Of a DNA stretch of 5,216 nt, positions 1 through 5,216 are shown one piece after another (position 1 is the stretch's first letter; each line of letters opens with the position of its first letter). This DNA comes from Sphingomonadaceae bacterium (GTDB lineage: Bacteria; Pseudomonadota; Alphaproteobacteria; Sphingomonadales; Sphingomonadaceae): the NCBI GenBank assembly GCA_016462305.1, contig JAEMTM010000126.1, positions 1 to 5,216 on the forward strand, read 5' to 3'. The notes beneath the pieces are model-generated. The model did not search any database, was not told the DNA's origin, and saw only the letters and a list, made by a program, of their open reading frames with translations. The position numbers and the translations under genes are program-made.

Positions 1-704
1 CCAAGATCAGTGCCGCACATTTTGTCCCAAAACCTGAAATATAAACCATAATTCCCCCTATATGCGTCATGATGCTTTTGGTGATGTGTCGCCGTTATCA
101 GCCAGCGTCCCAAACTGCCATTAACTATGAATTTGGGAAAGCATTCCCACCCCATATGGTTGGTCACGCCCATGATCGTCATGATCGCTAACACAGCGCC
201 CAATGCCCCAACATGAACGGGTATTAGAAAAACCAGCACGGGAATGACGAACGCGCCGGACAACGCCTCCCACGGATGAAACGACATTGCGGCCCAAGCG
301 GTCGGCGGGCGGCTTTCATGGTGAACCGCATGTGCGGCCTTGAACCAAAATGGTCGATGCATCAGGCGGTGCGTCCAATAAAACCACGTGTCGTGCGCAA
401 ACAAATAGAGAAAAACCGACACGGGCACATACCAAAAAGGAAATGCGCCGACATCGGTGTATATCTGCGTCCAGCCGAAATTATCCCAGCCCCAGGCCAC
501 AATACCCGCAGGAATGCCGTAGATGGCAGCACTGGCAAGGCTCCAGCCGATCTCACGCTTGATTTGGTTATCGAGGCCAGCATAAAGTCCGGGTTCCCGT
601 ATCTTGGTCGCCCAAGCGAACGCGCCGCTGACAAGCACATAGCGTGTTCCCACAATCGCCGTCATCGCCGCAGCAGACAAAATCAAGACAAGCACACTAT
701 CCAT
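1..704 (-). CDS. Sterol desaturase / fatty acid hydroxylase family membrane di-iron protein (C-terminus cut by window edge)
   Basis: Reading the minus strand from ATG at 704-702 gives an open frame of 234 codons that reaches the left edge without a stop. The protein has the histidine clusters of the membrane di-iron oxygenase (FA_hydroxylase/Erg3-like) family: HDTWFYWTHRLMH at residues 104-116, HAVHH at 125-129, NH at 182-183 and HHQKHH at 207-212, which together would bind two irons. Hydrophobic stretches at about 3-25, 55-75, 88-103 and 150-180 suggest an integral inner-membrane protein with the His clusters on the cytoplasmic face. The tail (FRFWDKMCGTDL) resembles the FWDxxFGT end of the family, so probably only a few tens of residues are missing. 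An AAAGG about a dozen bases upstream could be the ribosome site. The gene starts 24 bases after the MBL hydrolase stop, so the two are probably co-transcribed. The substrate is unknown; the nearby crt genes make a carotenoid ring hydroxylase (CrtG-like) possible, but a sterol, hopanoid or fatty-acid substrate is equally allowed. Family assignment is firm; substrate is not. Confidence 0.88.
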   Translation of the reverse strand, partial: MDSVLVLILSAAAMTAIVGTRYVLVSGAFAWATKIREPGLYAGLDNQIKREIGWSLASAAIYGIPAGIVAWGWDNFGWTQIYTDVGAFPFWYVPVSVFLYLFAHDTWFYWTHRLMHRPFWFKAAHAVHHESRPPTAWAAMSFHPWEALSGAFVIPVLVFLIPVHVGALGAVLAIMTIMGVTNHMGWECFPKFIVNGSLGRWLITATHHQKHHDAYRGNYGLYFRFWDKMCGTDL

Positions 705-728
705 ATGATGGCTTTAGCCTTTTTGCGA

Positions 729-1787
729 TTACTTTAGCAAGTTGCGGGTTTTGAACGCTTTCGGCCCGGATATACTGATAACATCCCCATCGTGCATGAC
801 CGATATTGGCCCGTCATAACGCGTGCCCGCTTCACCCAATAACGCAAACTCAAGCAATTTGGGTACTGACGGCACAATATGCGTGAAGGCCAGCATGCCC
901 ACATCGGCCGACTTTGCAACATCGGCGGCCAGTTCGGGGCTGATATGGTAATTTTGAATATCGTCAAAAATCTTGGCGCGGTTGGCCATGCCAGCCTTTT
1001 GCGCGCTGTTGGCGAGCGTAGCGACGATTCGCGGGGAAAGCAGTTCGCTCACCAACAGGTCCGAACCCTTGGCCGCAACCGCAAGTTTCGGCGTAAACGC
1101 CGTGTCGCCTGTGATCGTGACGCTCTTGCCTTTATAATCCACGCGATAGCCAAATGCGGGTGTGATTGGGTCATGGTCGACGGCAAACGCCGTGATACGG
1201 ACGCCGTTGCCCGCATACACTGTCCCCGGCTGGATAGCCGCGCCTGTCATACCAAAGCCGGACGGCGGCACAACGGCTTCGCCATGATGCGCAACCCGGT
1301 AAGTGGAATCAATGCGATAGGCCGCGTTCAACCCTTCCGTGATTTCGGTGACGCCACTGGGGCCGGACACCTTCAAAGGCGTTTTGGCGCTCGTCCCTGC
1401 CCAGCGTTGCAAGGTAAATGGGCCAAGGCCTTCGAAATGGTCGCTGTGTAAATGCGTCAGCCACACGCCTTGCACTTTATCCAGCGGCATCCCCATCAGG
1501 GACAATGTTTCGCCCGAACCTTCACCCATGTCGAATAGGAACAGCCTGCCATTGGCGATAACCACAGTGCAGGCGGCGGCGCGATCGCGACTTGGTAAGG
1601 GGGAACCTGTTCCACAGAAACCGACATGCAGTTGGTCAACCGGCAAATCCGCCATCACGTTGCGAGTCATGGCGCCATCTGCGGCGCGGCTAATTAGCGC
1701 CATCGCGATTGTGTCGCGCTGCGTAAAAGCAACCGCACCCACAAGCCCGACCAACCCAAGTGCCGCCAAAAGCCATTTTTTACGCAT
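729..1787 (-). CDS. Membrane-anchored or exported metallo-beta-lactamase-fold hydrolase, RNase Z/AtsA-like branch
   Basis: A 352-residue protein from ATG at 1787-1785; a GTG two codons upstream (1793) would give 354. The N-terminus (RKKWLLAALGLVGLVGAVAF) is a positively charged, hydrophobic export signal or membrane anchor, so the enzyme probably acts in the periplasm. The MBL metal site is complete: GTGSPLP at about 59-65, THLHSDH (H112, H114, D116, H117), H205 in VDHDPITPAFGYR, D228 in TGDT, and H303 in FTHIVP. H281 in YHISPE matches the extra catalytic His of RNase Z-type enzymes. Only about a dozen residues separate FGYR from TGDT, so the tRNA-binding flexible arm of RNase Z is absent; together with the export signal this argues against tRNA processing. 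Arylsulfatase (AtsA)-like MBL proteins share this pattern, but the substrate cannot be read from sequence. It is first in a two-gene minus-strand unit with the di-iron membrane protein and diverges from crtY. No frameshift or missing ligand is seen. Confidence 0.92.
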   Translation of the reverse strand: MRKKWLLAALGLVGLVGAVAFTQRDTIAMALISRAADGAMTRNVMADLPVDQLHVGFCGTGSPLPSRDRAAACTVVIANGRLFLFDMGEGSGETLSLMGMPLDKVQGVWLTHLHSDHFEGLGPFTLQRWAGTSAKTPLKVSGPSGVTEITEGLNAAYRIDSTYRVAHHGEAVVPPSGFGMTGAAIQPGTVYAGNGVRITAFAVDHDPITPAFGYRVDYKGKSVTITGDTAFTPKLAVAAKGSDLLVSELLSPRIVATLANSAQKAGMANRAKIFDDIQNYHISPELAADVAKSADVGMLAFTHIVPSVPKLLEFALLGEAGTRYDGPISVMHDGDVISISGPKAFKTRNLLK

Positions 1788-1798
1788 GTTCACCCCCC
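1788..1798 (-). promoter_or_regulatory. Ribosome binding site that decides the MBL hydrolase start
   Basis: On the minus strand a run of six G followed by TGAAC lies directly before ATG 1787-1785. GGGGGTGA matches the anti-Shine-Dalgarno complement GGAGGTGA with one mismatch, with five bases between the G run and the ATG. The in-frame GTG at 1793-1791 overlaps this G run and would have no properly spaced site of its own, so the ATG is the better start. Confidence 0.6.
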
Positions 1799-1971
1799 AT
1801 AAGCAGCAGCTTTCGCCGAGAACTATGGCCCTCTTCTACCTGTCTTGCGCCTGAATAGCATGTAGAAAATATTGCGCCTTCCCGCCGCTGGTGAAAATGA
1901 AGGCTTAGAAAGCTGTGCATTACAGTGGCATGCCCCTTTCCCTTGCAAAATGCCTGCGCTAGGGCGTTGGT
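1788..1971. promoter_or_regulatory. Divergent spacer between the MBL hydrolase gene and crtY; promoters for both expected here
   Basis: These 184 bases must hold the promoters of both divergent units if crtY is the first gene of its operon. No strong consensus is visible. The best plus-strand candidate is TTGCGC (1845-1850), a 17-base spacer, then AATATT (1868-1873), with 3/6 and 4/6 matches to the sigma-70 boxes. A second possible -10 (CAAAAT, 1946-1951) has no matching -35. A small palindrome, CTGT-N5-ACAG, at 1912-1924 region could be an operator half-site pair but is too short to be significant. No convincing minus-strand promoter was found. Confidence 0.3.
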
Positions 1972-3138
1972 GTGACTTTAGAAAACATCAAATGCGACGT
2001 TGCCATTGTTGGTGGCGGTCTTGCCGGCGGGCTGATCGCGCTGGCGCTTGCCAAGACGCGGCCCGAGTTACATGTTGTTCTCATCGAACAAGGCAAAAGC
2101 TTTGGCGGCAATCATATCTGGAGCTACTTCGCGAGCGACATTTTGCCTGAGCATCGCTGGCTGACTGCGCCTTTGGTCACTTATGGCTGGTCGGGTTATG
2201 ACGTGCAATTTCCCGCGCACAGCCGGTCGCTTGATAACATTTATTACACCATCGAATCTGAACGCCTCGATTGGGTCTTGCGGGAAAATCTACCCGCCTC
2301 CTCTTTAATGCTAGGCCGCGAAGTGAAGGCAGTTTCCCCGCGCCTCGTGGTGCTCGACGGCGCACAGCGGATCAACGCAGGCGGTGTTATCGATGTGCGC
2401 GGCGCTGGCGATTTGAACCATCTCGACTGCGGTTGGCAAAAATTCACGGGGCAGTTGATGCAATTGTCCGAGCCGCACAACATCACCAAGCCAATCGTCA
2501 TGGACGCCACGGTGGACCAACATGACGGCTATCGTTTCGTTTACGTCCTGCCCTTTGCTATGGACCAGTTGTTTGTCGAAGACACTTATTATAGCGACAA
2601 GCCAGACCATGACCCGCGCATTTTGCGGCAACGGCTGGCGGCTTATGCCGACGAAAAAGGCTGGAAAGTCGAACGTATCTTGCGTGAGGAAAATGGCGTT
2701 TTACCGGTTGTCATGGGCGGCGATCTGGAACGTTATTGGAATAGTGGTAGCGGTCGGACCGCCAAGGCCGGCGCACGGGGTGCCTTTTTTCAACCCGTCA
2801 CCAGCTACTCCCTGCCCGACGCCGTACGCAACGCGATTTTCATTGCAGAGCAGCCGGAACTTGACGGTGACAAATTGAACCTCGCGCTGCGTCAACGGGC
2901 GGAGGAGCATTGGCGTAAGGGCAAATTCTTCCGCATGCTGAACCGCATGCTCTTCCGCGGCGCAGATGGTGCGGACCGGTATAAGATATTGGAACGTTTC
3001 TATAGGCTTCAACCCAGTTTGATCGCGCGCTTTTACGCTGGAAATACGACATTTGGGGATAAGGCGCGGATCCTCTCCGGTAAGCCACCCATTTCCATAA
3101 GACGGGCGATAAAAGCGATCTGGGGCGCGAAAAGGTGA
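1972..3138 (+). CDS. crtY: Lycopene beta-cyclase, CrtY type
   Basis: A 388-residue flavoprotein, the usual CrtY length (about 380-395), that cyclises both ends of lycopene to give beta-carotene at the membrane. The N-terminal dinucleotide-binding fold is DVAIVGGGLAGGLIALAL (residues 9-26) with the acidic strand end VVLIEQ (35-40). CrtY signatures follow: SERLDW (96-101), VIDVRG (139-144), GWQKFTGQ (154-161), MDATVDQHDGYRFVYVLPF (177-195), FVEDTYYSD (201-209, carrying the conserved acidic residues needed for cyclisation in related enzymes), GVLPVVMGG (242-250), FFQPVTSYSLPDAV (272-285) and FYRLQPSLIARFYAG (343-357). Translation starts at GTG 1972: an in-frame TAG at 1960-1962 rules out any start further upstream, and AGGG at 1961-1964 sits seven bases before it. 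It is the first plus-strand gene and is separated from crtI by 109 bases. The family call is secure; product (beta-carotene rather than a one-ring carotene) is inferred from the family. Confidence 0.96.
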   Translation: MTLENIKCDVAIVGGGLAGGLIALALAKTRPELHVVLIEQGKSFGGNHIWSYFASDILPEHRWLTAPLVTYGWSGYDVQFPAHSRSLDNIYYTIESERLDWVLRENLPASSLMLGREVKAVSPRLVVLDGAQRINAGGVIDVRGAGDLNHLDCGWQKFTGQLMQLSEPHNITKPIVMDATVDQHDGYRFVYVLPFAMDQLFVEDTYYSDKPDHDPRILRQRLAAYADEKGWKVERILREENGVLPVVMGGDLERYWNSGSGRTAKAGARGAFFQPVTSYSLPDAVRNAIFIAEQPELDGDKLNLALRQRAEEHWRKGKFFRMLNRMLFRGADGADRYKILERFYRLQPSLIARFYAGNTTFGDKARILSGKPPISIRRAIKAIWGAKR

Positions 3139-3156
3139 CCAAGACCCCACCCCGTT

Positions 3157-3229
3157 TCGTCATCCCGAACTGGTTTCGGGATAACGCAATAATGTCGCCT
3201 ATCATCCTGAAACCATTTCAGGATGACGA
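3157..3229. repeat. Inverted pair of REP-like palindromes between crtY and crtI
   Basis: Two imperfect palindromes lie head to head. The first (3158-3186) has a perfect 8-bp stem, ATCCCGAA/TTCGGGAT, around a 5-base loop (3170-3174), extended by CGT/ACG after one mismatch. The second (3202-3226) has a perfect 10-bp stem, TCATCCTGAA/TTCAGGATGA, around a 5-base loop (3212-3216). The reverse complement of 3200-3228 matches 3158-3186 at 23 of 29 positions, and the C-G pair 3166/3178 of the first stem is replaced by a T-A pair in the second, so pairing is kept while sequence changes. This is the pattern of dispersed REP/BIME-type intergenic elements. No associated transposase is in the window and no further copy was noticed. 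In mRNA the pair could fold as two small hairpins or as one long imperfect stem with a 13-base loop, possibly affecting message stability between crtY and crtI. Confidence 0.8.
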
Positions 3230-3234
3230 CTTTT

Positions 3235-3239
3235 GGGGG
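3235..3239 (+). promoter_or_regulatory. Ribosome binding site that decides the crtI start
   Basis: GGGGG ends eight bases before ATG 3248, good spacing for translation starting there. The frame stays open upstream to a TTG at 3233, but that codon would place the G run inside the coding region and has no site of its own, so ATG 3248 is preferred. Confidence 0.55.
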
Positions 3240-3247
3240 CGAATGGG

Positions 3248-4735
3248 ATGACACAAACAGCCGTGGTCATCGGTGCCGGCTTTGGCGGCCTCGCCCTCGC
3301 CATCCGCCTGCAGTCCGCAGGTATATCGACCACAATAATCGAAGCGCGGGACAAGCCCGGTGGCCGCGCTTATTATTGGGAGAAGGATGGCTTTACCTTT
3401 GATGGTGGCCCGACCGTCATCACTGATCCGCCCTGCCTTGAAGAATTATGGGCGCTGTCCGGTCACAAAATGGCGGACGATGTTGAATTGATGCCGGTGT
3501 TCCCATTTTACCGCCTCAACTGGCCGGATGGCACGAATTTCGATTACTCCAACGATGCGCCGGGGCTAAAAACGGAGATCGAGAAGTTAAACCCCGAAGA
3601 TGTTAAGGGCTATCGCAAGTTTCTCGAATATTCAAAGGGCGTATATGAACAGGGCTATCAAAAGCTCGGTTCGGTTGCGTTTCTCGACTTTGCCTCCATG
3701 ATAAAGGCCGCGCCGGCGCTGATGAAATATCAGGCATGGCGCTCGGTCTATTCGATTGTCTCTTCTTACGTCAAAGATGAAAAGTTGCGCGAAGCGCTGT
3801 CGTTTCACACCTTGCTCGTTGGCGGCAATCCGATGAGCACCAGCGCAATTTATGCGCTCATCCACACCATCGAAAAAGAAGGCGGCGTCTGGTTTGCCAA
3901 GGGCGGCACAAACCGCCTCGTCCATGCTATGGTGACGCATTTCGAACGGCTTGGCGGGACCGTTCGTTTGGACGATGCGGTCGAAGAAATTGAAACACGC
4001 GGTGACAAGGTCATAGGCGTGCGCACAAAATCGGGTTGGCGCATGGATTGCGACATGGCGGCATCAAATGGCGATGTGATGCACAGTTACAAAGATTTGT
4101 TGACCGGTAACAAGCGTGGCGAACGGGCAAGCAACGCCCTTCGTCGTAAAAGCTGGTCGCCTTCTTTGTTCGTGCTGCATTTGGGCATAAAGGGAACCTG
4201 GCCGGGCATCCCGCACCACATGATATTGTTCGGCCCGCGCTATAAGGGGTTGCTGGACGACATCTTCAAATATGGTGTCGTGCCAAAGGACTTCTCGCTC
4301 TATTTGCATCACCCGACCATCACCGACCCCAGCCTTGCGCCCGAAGGTTGCTCCACCTTTTATGCCCTCGCACCCGTCGCCCATTTGGGCAAAGCGCCGC
4401 ATGATTGGGATGGCGATGTGGGTGCGGCGATGAAAGAACGGATATTGGACGAGCTGGAACGCCGCCTGATCCCCGACATCCGCAGCCGCATCATCACCCA
4501 GTTCCATTATACACCCGCAGATTTCAGCCGCGACTTGTCCGCACATTTGGGCAGCGCGTTCAGCCTTGAACCCGTGCTGTGGCAATCGGCCTATTTGCGC
4601 GCGCACAACCGCGATGACGCGATTTCAAACCTGTATTTTGTTGGCGCAGGTACGCACCCCGGCGCTGGCATCCCCGGTGTTGTGGGCAGCGCAAAAGCAA
4701 CGGCCGCATTAATGTTAAAGGACGCAAATTCATGA
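3248..4735 (+). CDS. crtI: Phytoene desaturase (lycopene-forming), CrtI type
   Basis: A 495-residue FAD-dependent desaturase, the usual CrtI length (about 490-510), which introduces double bonds into phytoene to give lycopene at the membrane, feeding CrtY. The FAD-binding N-terminus is VVIGAGFGGLALAIRL (residues 6-21), then IIEARDKPGGRAY (30-42) and FDGGPTVI (51-58). The C-terminal bacterial phytoene dehydrogenase signature is complete at 461-480, including VGAGTHPGAGIPG. Internal CrtI-type landmarks include HTLLVGGNP and GGVWFAKGGTNRLVHAM. Start chosen at ATG 3248 with GGGGG eight bases upstream; a TTG at 3233 is the only upstream alternative. It lies 109 bases after crtY, across a REP-like hairpin pair, and its TGA stop overlaps the ATG of the LOG-family gene (ATGA, 4732-4735), which implies co-translation with that gene. 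The four-step, lycopene-forming activity is inferred from the partner crtY; a three-step (neurosporene) enzyme cannot be excluded from sequence alone. Confidence 0.96.
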   Translation: MTQTAVVIGAGFGGLALAIRLQSAGISTTIIEARDKPGGRAYYWEKDGFTFDGGPTVITDPPCLEELWALSGHKMADDVELMPVFPFYRLNWPDGTNFDYSNDAPGLKTEIEKLNPEDVKGYRKFLEYSKGVYEQGYQKLGSVAFLDFASMIKAAPALMKYQAWRSVYSIVSSYVKDEKLREALSFHTLLVGGNPMSTSAIYALIHTIEKEGGVWFAKGGTNRLVHAMVTHFERLGGTVRLDDAVEEIETRGDKVIGVRTKSGWRMDCDMAASNGDVMHSYKDLLTGNKRGERASNALRRKSWSPSLFVLHLGIKGTWPGIPHHMILFGPRYKGLLDDIFKYGVVPKDFSLYLHHPTITDPSLAPEGCSTFYALAPVAHLGKAPHDWDGDVGAAMKERILDELERRLIPDIRSRIITQFHYTPADFSRDLSAHLGSAFSLEPVLWQSAYLRAHNRDDAISNLYFVGAGTHPGAGIPGVVGSAKATAALMLKDANS

Positions 4736-5216
4736 AACGCCTTGCAGTCTATTGCGGGTCAGCGACGCCAGAAAATCCCCTATATATTAATGTCGCCCGC
4801 GAAGTCGGAAAGGCCTTGGCCAAACGCGGCATTGGTGTTGTCTATGGCGGCGGGCGGCTTGGCCTGATGGGCGCAGTCGCCGATAGCGCGTTGGAAGCGG
4901 GCGGCGAAGTGATTGGCGTCATCCCAGAGGCTTTGGTCGGCGCAGAAGTCGCGCACAAGGGCTGTACCGAGCTGCATGTGGTATCGGGTATGCACGAGCG
5001 CAAGCAACGCTTCACGGACTTGTCCGACGGTTTTGTTACCATTCCCGGCGGCGTGGGCACGATGGATGAATTGTGGGAAGCGATTAGCTGGTCGCAGCTT
5101 GGCTATCACCAAAAGCCCGTTGGCCTGTTGAACGTCGCCGGGTTTTACGACCAGTTGATCGCGTTTAACCAGAATATGATCGATGTTGGTTTCATCCGGC
5201 CACAACATGCCGGGAT
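4732..5216 (+). CDS. LOG-family nucleoside 5'-monophosphate phosphoribohydrolase (C-terminus cut by window edge)
   Basis: Open frame from ATG 4732 to the right edge without a stop: 161 residues of a family that is usually about 180-200 long. It is a Rossmann-like TIGR00730/LOG protein. Visible hallmarks are the N-terminal strand RLAVYCGSA (residues 3-11), VVYGGGRLGLMG (36-47), VIGVIPEAL (60-68), the MHERKQ motif (87-92) with R90, and the nucleotide-binding PGGVGTMDE (105-113) with E113. R90 and E113 are the expected catalytic pair. Characterised members cleave the N-glycosidic bond of cytokinin riboside or purine/pyrimidine 5'-monophosphates, releasing the base and ribose 5-phosphate in the cytosol; the substrate here is unknown, and old 'lysine decarboxylase' labels for this family are misannotations. 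Its start codon overlaps the crtI stop (ATGA), so translation is probably coupled to crtI and the gene belongs to the crt operon. There is no known step for this enzyme in carotenoid synthesis. Confidence 0.93.
   Translation, partial: MKRLAVYCGSATPENPLYINVAREVGKALAKRGIGVVYGGGRLGLMGAVADSALEAGGEVIGVIPEALVGAEVAHKGCTELHVVSGMHERKQRFTDLSDGFVTIPGGVGTMDELWEAISWSQLGYHQKPVGLLNVAGFYDQLIAFNQNMIDVGFIRPQHAG

Noticed and set aside
171..189. Short tandem repeat CATGATCGT/CATGATCG
   Set aside because: It lies inside the di-iron protein gene and encodes a hydrophobic membrane stretch (IMTIMG); codon-level coincidence is enough to explain it.
1..704. crtZ beta-carotene 3-hydroxylase
   Set aside because: CrtZ proteins are usually about 160-180 residues, whereas this one exceeds 234 and has the Erg3-like HDTWFYWTHRLMH motif; a carotenoid role is left open but not under this name.
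276..737. Plus-strand open frame of 153 codons
   Set aside because: It is antisense to the di-iron membrane protein, whose conserved His motifs show that the minus strand is the coding one; the predicted product is basic and has no recognisable domain.
729..1787. RNase Z (tRNA 3' endonuclease)
   Set aside because: The metal ligands match, but the flexible tRNA-binding arm is missing and the protein carries an N-terminal export or anchor segment.
1794..1971. PpsR/CrtJ-type operator (TGT-N12-ACA) upstream of crtY
   Set aside because: No correctly spaced pair was found; the nearest similar element, CTGT-N5-ACAG, has the wrong spacing.
3202..3234. Intrinsic terminator after crtY (hairpin plus TTTT)
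   Set aside because: The stem is only 10 bp with modest GC, four bases separate its end from a run of only four T, and the same hairpin core is duplicated upstream in inverted form, so a REP-like element explains it better.
3233..3247. TTG start for crtI, five codons upstream of ATG 3248
   Set aside because: The G-rich ribosome site lies between TTG and ATG, so it serves the ATG, and the FAD-binding motif begins at the normal distance from the ATG.
4780..5208. Minus-strand open frame of 142 codons
   Set aside because: It is antisense to the LOG-family gene, whose PGGVGTMDE and GGGRLGLMG motifs identify the plus strand as coding.

Overview
The window carries part of a carotenoid biosynthesis locus from a Gram-negative bacterium, most likely an alphaproteobacterium of the Sphingomonadales (Erythrobacter/Sphingopyxis/Sphingorhabdus type). 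That placement is an inference. It rests on the proteobacterial CrtY-type lycopene cyclase next to a CrtI-type desaturase, on base composition in the mid-50s % GC by eye, and on a short palindromic repeat of the CGTCATCC...GGATGACG kind familiar from intergenic spaces of alphaproteobacteria. No rRNA, tRNA or other marker gene is present to fix the taxon.

Layout. On the minus strand, reading leftwards, a membrane-anchored metallo-beta-lactamase-fold hydrolase (729-1787) is followed after 24 bases by a di-iron sterol desaturase/fatty acid hydroxylase family membrane protein (starts at 704, runs off the left edge just before its C-terminus). A 184-base divergent spacer (1788-1971) separates this pair from a plus-strand cluster: crtY, lycopene beta-cyclase (1972-3138); a 109-base spacer holding two inverted, REP-like hairpins (3157-3229); crtI, phytoene desaturase (3248-4735); and a LOG-family phosphoribohydrolase gene (from 4732, cut by the right edge) whose ATG overlaps the crtI stop codon.

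How the genes fit together. CrtI converts phytoene to lycopene and CrtY closes both ends to give beta-carotene, so the two proteins supply the central part of the pathway. Phytoene synthase (crtB) and geranylgeranyl diphosphate synthase (crtE) are not in the window. crtB often sits just downstream of crtI in proteobacteria and could lie beyond the LOG gene. The divergent desaturase-family enzyme could act on carotenoid rings (a hydroxylase) or on an unrelated lipid; sequence alone does not decide this. The function of the MBL hydrolase is unknown.

I see no wholly new system. The points most worth a second look are the compensatory-paired REP-like doublet between crtY and crtI, the translational coupling of a LOG-family gene to crtI, and the two-gene hydrolase/di-iron-oxygenase unit diverging from crtY.
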